Assembly (NCBI GenBank): GCA_015655095.1 | Contig: JAATFR010000197.1 | Span: forward strand, 1 to 8,217 | Direction of reading: 5' to 3' | DNA length: 8,217 nt | Origin: Hyphomicrobiales bacterium | GTDB taxonomy: Bacteria > Pseudomonadota > Alphaproteobacteria > Parvibaculales > Parvibaculaceae | Shown here: one piece after another, positions 1 through 5,576 of the stretch | Numbering within the stretch: position 1 is the first letter of the stretch | Layout of the letters: each line of letters starts with the position of its first letter | Position numbers and translations under genes: made by a program | Notes under the pieces: model-generated | Told to the model about the DNA's origin: nothing | The model's database searches: none | The model's input: only the letters and a program-made list of their open reading frames with translations

Positions 1-170
1 AATTATTCACGCCGTCAATGTTCTGAGTTCGGAAGAGATAAACAGAAAATTCTTTTCGGAAGAGTTTGAGAAAATTATTTACGCCGTCAATGTTCGGAGT
101 TCGGAAGAGATAAACAGAAAATTCTTTTCGGAAGAGTTTGAGAAAATTATTCACGCCGTCAATGTTCGGA
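1..170 (+). repeat. 72-bp in-frame tandem repeat array (about 2.4 copies visible)
   Basis: Copy 1 is 1–72, copy 2 is 73–144, and copy 3 matches from 145 to about 170 before diverging. Copies 1 and 2 differ at only two bases (C8/T80, giving His or Tyr; T24/G96, giving Leu or Arg). The unit is 24 codons, so copy number can change without a frameshift. Each unit holds a weaker 27-bp subrepeat around TCGGAAGAG (29 and 56). By my count 26 of 72 bases are G or C, far below the rest of the window. The array probably continues to the left of the window. Confidence 0.95.
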
Positions 171-976
171 ATGATGAAATCATTCACTCCATCCAGGCTC
201 TGTCTTCCAGCCATCAACGGGAACTATTGCAACATACGGATCATCAGCATGATGTAATGGCATTCCTGATGGGCGCCAGCGTGCCCGGCGAAAGCCATAT
301 TCAGGTCGCAACCGAATATCCAGTCGCCGTTTATAGTGACGACCACAAGTTTCCCCGTGGAACGATGGCAGATAATACACGCCATCCCCGGTTTATTGCA
401 TCCTGCGAACATATATATGGCCGCAAGATTTCTCATATGGATCTTGGTTGTGCCGGTGGCGGTCTTGTCTGGGATTTTCTCATCAATGGCCATATTTCCA
501 TCGGGCTGGAAGGAAGTGATTTCTCTCTTCTCGAACGGCGCGCTGAATGGCGCACAATCCCTGACTATCTGTTCACTGCCGACATCACCAAACCATTTTC
601 AGCCTCCCGGAACGGGGCGCCGCTCCAGTTCGACGTCATCACCGCCTGGGAAGTTCTGGAACATATCCCCGAGGATAAGATCGACGGCCTCTTTGCAAAT
701 ATCGCAACCCATCTTGCCCCCGGAGGCATGTTTGTCTGTTCCGTCGCCCTGTTTGAGGACAAGGATCCTGTAACCGGCGCCGTGTGGCACGTCACGCTCC
801 AGCCCCCGGAGTGGTGGAAAAAACGCCTTGCCGCCCATGGGCTCGTTTCCGTCCCCACGCCCTTCCAGCACCGCGATTATGTCCGTGGCAGCCATAACCT
901 GCGGGCCATGGACTGGGACGCTGAAACCAGTCCCGAGATGGGATTCCATCTGGTCGTCAAACACGCCGGCGAATAA
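2..976 (+). CDS. SAM-dependent class I methyltransferase with repeat-bearing N-terminal region (5' truncated by the window edge)
   Basis: The frame is open from base 2 to the TAA at 974–976, so the gene starts upstream of the window and 324 codons are visible. A TTG at 227 is in frame but has no SD and lies inside continuous coding sequence, so it is not the start. The first ~56 residues are two and a third copies of a 24-residue repeat rich in E, K, F and I, followed by a hydrophilic linker. The catalytic domain then shows motif I (DLGCAGGG, bases 440–463), an acidic residue after the second strand (GLEGS), motif IV (FDVITAWEVLEHI), LAPGGMFV, and WHVTLQPPEWW near the end, as in Methyltransf_11/23 proteins. 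The family transfers a methyl group from S-adenosylmethionine. The substrate cannot be read from the sequence; related proteins often sit in polysaccharide or glycan loci. Methyltransferase is confident, the substrate is unknown. Confidence 0.85.
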   Translation: MIHAVNVLSSEEINRKFFSEEFEKIIYAVNVRSSEEINRKFFSEEFEKIIHAVNVRNDEIIHSIQALSSSHQRELLQHTDHQHDVMAFLMGASVPGESHIQVATEYPVAVYSDDHKFPRGTMADNTRHPRFIASCEHIYGRKISHMDLGCAGGGLVWDFLINGHISIGLEGSDFSLLERRAEWRTIPDYLFTADITKPFSASRNGAPLQFDVITAWEVLEHIPEDKIDGLFANIATHLAPGGMFVCSVALFEDKDPVTGAVWHVTLQPPEWWKKRLAAHGLVSVPTPFQHRDYVRGSHNLRAMDWDAETSPEMGFHLVVKHAGE

Positions 977-997
977 GGCCGCATCCCCGGGAGCATC

Positions 998-1055
998 GGC
1001 ATGGAAGGGAAACTCCCCGGACCAGCCGATCCCCATTTCCCGTTGCCTCTTTTTT
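998..1055 (+). terminator. Putative Rho-independent terminator after the methyltransferase
   Basis: GGCA (998–1001) and GGGAAA (1007–1012) can pair with TTTCCC (1036–1041) and TGCC (1044–1047), separated by a small asymmetric internal loop. The stem is followed directly by TCTTTTTT (1048–1055). It lies 21 bases after the stop codon at 976. The terminal loop is long (23 nt) and folding energy was not computed, so this is moderate evidence only. Confidence 0.4.
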
Positions 1056-1097
1056 CGGCTAAGCATATTGCCGGAAAAAACAAAGGGGGGAGTGCGC

Positions 1098-1682
1098 TTG
1101 AGTCGGCAGGTGAGAATTTGCCTCATGCTTCTGGTGGCGGCGGCTCTGGGAATCGGGTCTGCTGTCTGGGTGGCGGAGCAGGGCATCAATGGCAGTGTCG
1201 TCAGTATCGGCCCCTGGCAGACCCAACTTGCCTCCGGGTCCGAGAGGGCAGACCCCTATACGCGGGCGGCAGTCTCGCTGAACGGGCTTTTCGCTCTTAC
1301 CCCGGACGAGAGCCTCTATTTTACCGCCAGCACGGATTCTGACGGTAAACCGCTCATGGTGGATTGCACCTACAAACTCATGGGCCGGGATCTGCCTGCC
1401 CGCTGGTGGAGCATCACCGCCTACGGGCCGGACAATTATCTCATCCCCAATTCCCAGGAACGCTATTCGGTGGCCAGAAGCAGCCTTCTCCGGGAGGCTG
1501 ACGGAAGCTTCATTATCTCTGTCAGCCCCGATGCCAGCTCCGGCAACTGGATTCCTACAGGTATGCCCGCAGACAGCAAAACCTTCATCCTGATGATCCG
1601 GCTTTATAATCCCGAGAAAGCGCTGATCAAAAACCCGCAAAATGCGGAACTTCCTGCGATCACTCTGGAGTCCTGCTCATGA
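1098..1682 (+). CDS. DUF1214 domain-containing membrane-anchored protein
   Basis: A 194-residue protein. I chose TTG 1098 because GGGGGGAG (1085–1092) sits five bases upstream; GTG 1092 is in frame but overlaps that SD. The frame is also open further left into the methyltransferase gene, but no SD supports a start there. Residues ~5–25 form one hydrophobic segment, a signal anchor or uncleaved signal peptide, placing the rest outside the cytoplasm. The body carries DUF1214 hallmarks: DPYTRAAVSLNGLFAL, a DSDGKPL segment, CTYKLMGRDLPARWWSITAYGPDNYL, an ISVSPDASSGNWIPT stretch, and RLYNPE followed by LPAITLE near the end. The function of DUF1214 is not established. The stop overlaps the next start (ATGA), so it is probably translationally coupled to the DUF1254 protein. 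Family assignment is confident; the exact start is less so. Confidence 0.85.
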   Translation: MSRQVRICLMLLVAAALGIGSAVWVAEQGINGSVVSIGPWQTQLASGSERADPYTRAAVSLNGLFALTPDESLYFTASTDSDGKPLMVDCTYKLMGRDLPARWWSITAYGPDNYLIPNSQERYSVARSSLLREADGSFIISVSPDASSGNWIPTGMPADSKTFILMIRLYNPEKALIKNPQNAELPAITLESCS

Positions 1683-2203
1683 GGACTACCTTTTCCTGGA
1701 TTTTCGCCACGTTGATGCTGGCCGTGATCGTCCACATCATCACAATCCATACCATCCCTTATGTGGTCATGCACCGGGCGATGAGCCGCATAAGCGAAAA
1801 CGCGAGCGGCGTGAACACGCCTTTCTTCCCGCCGCTCCCCACCGCCACCTCTCGCGGCGTCGTCCGTCCGAGCCCCGATCTGCTCTATGTCACCTGTGTC
1901 TATGATGTCGGCAAGGGGCCTGTCCGCTTCACCGGCCCGGTGCCCGACGGCTACTGGTCGCTCTCGTTCTTCGCCGACAATACGGATAATTTTTATGCGG
2001 TCGACGACCGCAAGCTGTCCTCGAAATCGGTCGATGTACTGCTTGTGAACGAGGATCAGGAGGCGCAGGTCCGCAGCGGTGAAACACTCGTGACCACGCC
2101 CTCGGACAAAGGCGTCGCCATTTTCCGCTTCATCATGACCAGCCCCGCCACCCGCGAGACACTGGACAAGCTTCGCCACCAGTCCACTTGCGCGCCCGTC
2201 TGA
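1679..2203 (+). CDS. DUF1254 domain-containing membrane-anchored protein
   Basis: A 174-residue protein starting at an ATG that overlaps the DUF1214 stop by four bases; GGAG at 1667–1670 is a good SD. Residues ~6–30 form a hydrophobic membrane segment. The core matches DUF1254: RPSPDLLYVTCVYDVGKG, then PVPDGYWSLSFFADNTDNFYAVDD (residues ~63–110), then a β-rich C-terminal half ending FRFIMTS. Function is unknown. In longer bacterial proteins DUF1254 is followed by DUF1214 in one chain; here the two domains are separate genes in reverse order, each with its own membrane anchor. I infer that the two proteins form one envelope complex. No cofactor-binding motif is visible. Confidence 0.85.
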   Translation: MRTTFSWIFATLMLAVIVHIITIHTIPYVVMHRAMSRISENASGVNTPFFPPLPTATSRGVVRPSPDLLYVTCVYDVGKGPVRFTGPVPDGYWSLSFFADNTDNFYAVDDRKLSSKSVDVLLVNEDQEAQVRSGETLVTTPSDKGVAIFRFIMTSPATRETLDKLRHQSTCAPV

Positions 2204-2275
2204 CGGAAACCCCTGTTCCTTTCTGAAACGCTGCTCTAGCATCGCCGCCAACGAAAATTCGCGGGAGACGTCAAA

Positions 2276-3307
2276 ATGAACATGCGGCTTATATGGGGTG
2301 CCCTGATTGTCATTGTTGCGGCAGTGTTCTGGTTCGTCTTCGGCAGTCAACCGCTCAAGGAGGCCGCCAAAGACGATCTGACCCCGGTCATCTTCGTGTC
2401 AGACTGGAAGGCGCAGGCCGAGCATGGCGGTTTTTATGAAGCGCTGGCGCTCGGCTACTACAAGGACGCAGGCCTCAATGTAACGATCCATCAGGGCGGA
2501 CACGACGTCAACGTGCCGCAATTGCTCGCCACAGGCGCCGCCCAGTTCGGCATCGGCTCGAACAGCCCTATCGCGATCAACAATGTTACGGCCGGCGTCC
2601 CCGCCACCGCCGTCGCGGCGATCTTCCAGAAGGACCCTCAGGTCCTGATGGCCCACCCGCGCAGCGACCTCGCCTCGCTGGCCGACATCAAGGGCAAGCC
2701 CGTCCTGATTTCGGATGCCACCATTTCCGCGTTCTGGCCCTGGCTCAAGGCCAAATATGGCTTCACCGATGACCAGATCCGCAAATACACCGGCAACATC
2801 GCGCCGTTCCTGTCCGACACGACCGCCATTCAGGAAGGCTATCTGACGTCGGAACCCTATACCTACGAGCAGGAGATGAAGGAGAAGCCGCTGGTCTTTC
2901 TGCTCGCCGACGCCGGCTACACCGGCTACGCCTCCTTCGTGCTCGCCTCAAACGACCTGATCGCGAAGCAGCCGGAGATCGTTCAGGCCTTCGTCGATGC
3001 CACCATCAAGGGCTGGTATTCCTATCTCTATGGCGATCCGGCCCCGGCCAATGCGCTGATCCTCAAGGACAACCCGGATATGACCCAGGCGATCATCGAC
3101 CAGTCGATCGCCAAGATGAAAAGCTATGGCATTGTCGACAGCGGCGACACGATCAAGTCCGGCATCGGTGCCATGACGGCTGAGCGCTGGCAGGCCTTCT
3201 TCGACGAGATGGTGAAGGACGGGGTCTATCCCTCCACCGTGGATTATAAAAAGGCCTACACCGACCAGTTCGTCAACAAAGGCGTCGGGCTGGACCTGAA
3301 GAAGTAA
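2276..3307 (+). CDS. ABC transporter substrate-binding protein, NitT/TauT (NMT1/THI5-like) family
   Basis: A 343-residue protein; ATG 2276 has GGGAG at 2263–2267, eight bases upstream (ATG 2282 is an alternative). Residues ~4–23 are hydrophobic, followed by FGSQPLKEA. There is no lipobox cysteine and no convincing AXA cleavage site, so the protein may stay tethered to the membrane on the outer face. NMT1-like features follow: DWKAQAEHGGFYEALALGYY (43–62), GLNVTIHQGG (66–75), PQLLATGAAQFGIGSNS (81–97), FQKDPQ (117–122), TSEPYTYEQE (191–200), and GIGAMTAERW (296–305). This family delivers small anionic or aromatic ligands (sulfonates, nitrate, thiamine-pyrimidine or flavin precursors) to a permease–ATPase pair; the two following genes supply that pair. 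The ligand cannot be decided here. The CCCFC motif of eukaryotic Thi5 enzymes is absent. Confidence 0.88.
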   Translation: MNMRLIWGALIVIVAAVFWFVFGSQPLKEAAKDDLTPVIFVSDWKAQAEHGGFYEALALGYYKDAGLNVTIHQGGHDVNVPQLLATGAAQFGIGSNSPIAINNVTAGVPATAVAAIFQKDPQVLMAHPRSDLASLADIKGKPVLISDATISAFWPWLKAKYGFTDDQIRKYTGNIAPFLSDTTAIQEGYLTSEPYTYEQEMKEKPLVFLLADAGYTGYASFVLASNDLIAKQPEIVQAFVDATIKGWYSYLYGDPAPANALILKDNPDMTQAIIDQSIAKMKSYGIVDSGDTIKSGIGAMTAERWQAFFDEMVKDGVYPSTVDYKKAYTDQFVNKGVGLDLKK

Positions 3308-3323
3308 GGCTCACATAGTCTAC

Positions 3324-3360
3324 AACTCCCTCCCCTGACGCGGGGAGAGAGTTCCTTTTT
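3324..3360 (+). terminator. Intra-operon Rho-independent terminator / attenuator
   Basis: AACTCCCTCCCC (3324–3335) pairs with GGGGAGAGAGTT (3342–3353) through 12 positions with a single C·A mismatch and a six-base loop TGACGC. It is followed by CC and five T (3356–3360). It begins 17 bases after the binding-protein stop and ends six bases before the first possible ATPase start. The T-tract is on the 3' side only, so it should work for + strand transcription. It probably sets higher expression of the binding protein than of the membrane components. Confidence 0.7.
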
Positions 3361-3365
3361 AATCA

Positions 3366-4154
3366 ATGGCCTGCTTTCCTGGGACCATGCCTTCTTTGCT
3401 TACCCTCGCCCCCTCCTTGCTCACCCTGGCCCGTGTCGGCAAAACCTATGACGACGGCACGCCGGCCCTGGCGGGCATCGACGCTGAAATCGCGCGCAGC
3501 AGTTTTGTTTCGCTGGTCGGGCCATCCGGTTGCGGCAAGAGCACCCTGCTGCGCATCGCCGCCGGGCTGACGCGCGCGAGCGAAGGCGAGGTGCGCTGGC
3601 AGAACGGCGCGCGGCCCGCCAATCTCGGCTTTGTCTTTCAGGACGCGACGCTGATGCCCTGGGCCCGGGTCTTCGACAATGTCTGGCTGCCGCTCAAGCT
3701 TCAGGGGATCGCGCGCAAGGCGGCCGAACCCCGCATCATGGCCGCCCTCTCCCGGGTCGGCCTTGCCGAACGGGCAGATGCCTTTCCGCGCGAACTCTCC
3801 GGGGGTATGCGCATGCGGGTTTCCATCGCCCGGGCGCTTGTCACCGATCCGCCGATCCTGCTGATGGACGAACCTTTCGCCGCACTTGATGAATTCACCC
3901 GGGAAAAGCTCGATGACGATCTGCTGACCCTCTGGCGGGACCACGGGCTGACCATCCTTTTCGTCACCCACAGCGTCTATGAATCCGTCTACCTGTCCCA
4001 GCGCGTGCTGGTGATGGGCACAAAGCCCGGCCGCATCATAGAAGAGGTCGCGATCGAGGCCGCTTATCCCCGCACCGCCTTTCGAGAGAGCGCGTCCTTT
4101 CACGCCGCCTGCCGCGCAGTGTCGTCGGCGCTCAGAAAGGGTGTGCCCGCATGA
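3366..4154 (+). CDS. ABC transporter ATP-binding protein, NitT/TauT (SsuB/TauB-like) family
   Basis: A 262-residue cytoplasmic ATPase with all motifs intact: Walker A GPSGCGKST (52–60), Q-loop Q92, signature LSGGM (144–148), Walker B ILLMDEP (164–170), D-loop ALDE (173–176) and switch histidine H202 (FVTHS). It powers import through the permease encoded next. The start is uncertain: ATG 3366 and ATG 3387 are in frame, and neither has a good SD; the usual domain boundary (LTLARVGKTY) would suit 3387. The extra N-terminus contains a seven-residue duplication, PSLLTLA twice (9–22). The gene overlaps the permease gene by ATGA at its 3' end and is separated from the binding-protein gene by an attenuator-like hairpin. 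Family is certain; substrate is not. Confidence 0.92.
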   Translation: MACFPGTMPSLLTLAPSLLTLARVGKTYDDGTPALAGIDAEIARSSFVSLVGPSGCGKSTLLRIAAGLTRASEGEVRWQNGARPANLGFVFQDATLMPWARVFDNVWLPLKLQGIARKAAEPRIMAALSRVGLAERADAFPRELSGGMRMRVSIARALVTDPPILLMDEPFAALDEFTREKLDDDLLTLWRDHGLTILFVTHSVYESVYLSQRVLVMGTKPGRIIEEVAIEAAYPRTAFRESASFHAACRAVSSALRKGVPA

Positions 4155-4963
4155 TCTCCGCCCGCGCCCCATTCCTGCGCACACAGCTTCTGCGCATCGC
4201 CGTCCCGCTGGCTGTTGGCGTGGGCGTGCTCATCGCATGGGAAGGGCTGGTGCGCTTCTATCAGGTGCCGACCTTCCTGCTGCCCGCCCCCACGGCCATC
4301 TGGCAGGCCTTCGCCGCGAACGCGGACAATCTGATGCTTTCGCTCTGGGTCACCCTCCGGATCACGCTGGCGGCGTTTGCGCTTGCGGTCGCGGGCGGCG
4401 TCGGCCTCGCCGTGCTGTTTTCGCAGAACCGGCTGACCGAAATGGCGCTGTTTCCCTATGCGGTGGTGTTGCAGGTGACGCCGGTGGTGGCGATTGCCCC
4501 GCTCATCCTGATCTGGGTCGGGCTCGATCATGCGGAAAGGGCCCTGCTGATACTCGCCTGGATCGTCGCCTTCTTTCCGATGCTATCCAACACCACGCTC
4601 GGCCTGCGCTCCGCCGATCACAATCTGCGCGATCTCTACAAGCTCTATGGCGCGAGCCGCTGGCAGACCCTGACGGAACTGCAGCTACCCTCGGCGTTGC
4701 CCTATATTCTCGCCGGGATGAAAATTTCAGGCGGGCTCGCGCTGATCGGCGCGGTGGTGGCGGAATTCGTCGCGGGCTCCGGCACCTCGACCGGCCTTGC
4801 CTGGCGGATCATCGAATCCGCCAACCGGCTCCAGATCGCCAAGATGTTCGCCGCCCTCTTCCTGCTCTCGGGTCTCGGCATCGCGATCTTCTTCGCCCTT
4901 ACCCTGCTCGAACACCTGACCCTGCGCCGCTGGCATGAGAGCGCGGTGAAACGGGAAATTTAG
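4151..4963 (+). CDS. ABC transporter permease, NitT/TauT (SsuC/TauC-like, BPD_transp_1) family
   Basis: A 270-residue inner-membrane protein with about six hydrophobic segments (roughly residues 14–36, 68–90, 100–122, 130–148, 192–210 and 231–254). The EAA loop that docks on the ATPase is clear: YGASRWQTLTELQLPSALP (166–184). LLPAPTAIW (43–51) near the N-terminus is typical of SsuC/TauC/ThiX/RibX-type permeases. The start ATG overlaps the ATPase stop (ATGA), with AAAGGG about nine bases upstream, so translation is probably coupled. Two copies of this chain presumably form the channel, with two ATPases and the binding protein encoded upstream. It is the last gene of the transporter operon; an AT-rich regulatory region follows. 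Substrate is unresolved. Confidence 0.92.
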   Translation: MISARAPFLRTQLLRIAVPLAVGVGVLIAWEGLVRFYQVPTFLLPAPTAIWQAFAANADNLMLSLWVTLRITLAAFALAVAGGVGLAVLFSQNRLTEMALFPYAVVLQVTPVVAIAPLILIWVGLDHAERALLILAWIVAFFPMLSNTTLGLRSADHNLRDLYKLYGASRWQTLTELQLPSALPYILAGMKISGGLALIGAVVAEFVAGSGTSTGLAWRIIESANRLQIAKMFAALFLLSGLGIAIFFALTLLEHLTLRRWHESAVKREI

Positions 4964-4975
4964 AACCAACCGGGG

Positions 4976-5036
4976 CCTAATTACCAAGATATTAATGTGT
5001 AATATCATATTTCACGTTCACATTGACCTAATTACC
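4976..5036 (+). repeat. Pair of 10-bp direct repeats CCTAATTACC, candidate operators
   Basis: CCTAATTACC occurs exactly at 4976–4985 and 5027–5036, 51 bp apart, which is close to five helical turns and would put both copies on the same face of DNA. The second copy overlaps the last two bases of the −35 hexamer. The spacing and promoter position suggest regulator sites, but the regulator is unknown. Confidence 0.4.
4988..5006 (+). promoter_or_regulatory. Perfect dyad GATATTA-N5-TAATATC, candidate activator site
   Basis: GATATTA (4988–4994) and TAATATC (5000–5006) are perfect inverted repeats around ATGTG. Its centre (4997) is about 61 bp upstream of the inferred transcription start (~5058), where LysR-type activators such as CysB commonly bind. 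It lies between the two CCTAATTACC repeats. A weak direct repeat TTCAC-G-TTCAC (5011–5021) separates it from the −35 box. The binding protein is not known. Confidence 0.4.
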
Positions 5037-5051
5037 GTACCGCGTCATATT
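5023..5051 (+). promoter_or_regulatory. Putative σ70-type promoter of the sulfite reductase operon
   Basis: TTGACC (5023–5028; five of six consensus bases) is separated by 17 bp from CATATT (5046–5051; four of six). Transcription would start near 5058, giving a leader of about 107 nt before the DUF2849 start. It lies in an AT-rich stretch between the ABC permease and the operon it would serve. Confidence 0.5.
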
Positions 5052-5057
5052 GCGCCT

Positions 5058-5164
5058 GAACGAGGAGCCATGGCGCGGGCCGCTTGATCGAAGGGCGGTT
5101 GAAGGCCCATAAAGTCCTCCAACAAGACAAGATCAATATCAGGCAAGCGAAGCAGGAGGGCCCC
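5058..5164 (+). promoter_or_regulatory. Possible structured 5' leader with a tiny upstream ORF
   Basis: The inferred leader contains ATG 5070 to TGA 5087 (five codons, MARAA), preceded by GAGGAG (5062–5067) at a tight two-base spacing. GTCCTCC (5114–5120) can pair with GGAGGGC (5155–5161), which includes the SD of the DUF2849 gene. GGCCC (5104–5108) can pair either with GGGCC at 5077–5081 or with GGGCC at 5158–5162. These are alternative pairings seen by eye; no folding energy was computed and no known riboswitch consensus was recognised. Confidence 0.2.
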
Positions 5165-5494
5165 ATGGCCCAGCATATGCGTAAAGGCGCGAGAGTTCAG
5201 GCGCTGACCGCGAACCGTCTTCAGGACGGAATCGTCGTCTATCTGACGCCGGACAACCGCTGGTCGGAAAAAATGCAGGACGCCGATGTGGCTGACGGCA
5301 AGGAAGAGGCCGCCGCCCTCCTCGCCCGCGGCCAGGCTTTTCTGGGCAGCAAAGACGTGGTCGATGTCTATCTGTTCGAGGTAGAGGGTGACGAGCATGG
5401 CGGCATCCGCGCGATGAGCGTGCGCGAAGCCATCCGGCAGGCAGGCCCCACCGTAAGGCCCGATCTCGGCAAGCAGGCCGAAGGCAAGGTCTGA
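5165..5494 (+). CDS. DUF2849 domain-containing protein of the sulfite reductase operon
   Basis: A 109-residue soluble protein. ATG 5165 is chosen because AGGAGGG (5154–5160) lies four bases upstream; the frame extends left to a TTG at 5084, but that has no SD. DUF2849 features are visible: ALTANRLQDGIVVYLTPDNRW (14–34), a DVVDVYLFEVE strand pattern, and the C-terminal MSVREAIRQAGPTVRPDLG. In Alphaproteobacteria this family is almost always encoded directly before a nitrite/sulfite reductase hemoprotein, as here (82 bp downstream). I infer a role in sulfite reduction, perhaps as a partner or assembly factor of the reductase. No cofactor motif, signal peptide or membrane segment is seen, and its biochemical role is not established. 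Confidence 0.88.
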   Translation: MAQHMRKGARVQALTANRLQDGIVVYLTPDNRWSEKMQDADVADGKEEAAALLARGQAFLGSKDVVDVYLFEVEGDEHGGIRAMSVREAIRQAGPTVRPDLGKQAEGKV

Positions 5495-5576
5495 GCGCCG
5501 CCTCACGCCCCGGCCAGAGCGCCAGATATGCTTGAAACGCCAGAAGCGACCGATGCGAGAATGACAGGAATATAAA

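Noticed and set aside
1..170. CRISPR array
   Set aside because: The repeats are contiguous with no unique spacers and keep an open reading frame.
227..229. TTG 227 as the methyltransferase start
   Set aside because: The frame is open through the repeats to the window edge and no SD precedes it.
828..1097. Longer upstream version of the DUF1214 protein starting inside the methyltransferase gene
   Set aside because: It would overlap the methyltransferase by about 149 bp and put ~90 unrelated residues before the membrane segment; a good SD exists just before 1098.
2233..2239. Shared GCTCTAG before the binding-protein gene and before dadA (7865–7871)
   Set aside because: Seven bases in two places with different distances to the start codons is too little to call a common promoter element.
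2204..2275. TPP riboswitch before the binding-protein gene
   Set aside because: The gap is only 72 bp and contains no CTGAGA-type core or recognisable thi-box arrangement.
1604..2350. 248-codon − strand frame over the DUF1254 gene
   Set aside because: Composition is that of an antisense shadow, and it spans parts of three convincing + strand genes.
4141..4938. 265-codon + strand frame overlapping the permease, and a 273-codon − strand frame over the ATPase (3363–4184)
   Set aside because: Both are rich in R, A, P and G with no recognisable domain, and they overlap genes with complete ABC motifs.
5084..5164. N-terminal extension of the DUF2849 protein from TTG 5084
   Set aside because: No SD precedes it, while AGGAGGG directly precedes ATG 5165, where family similarity begins.
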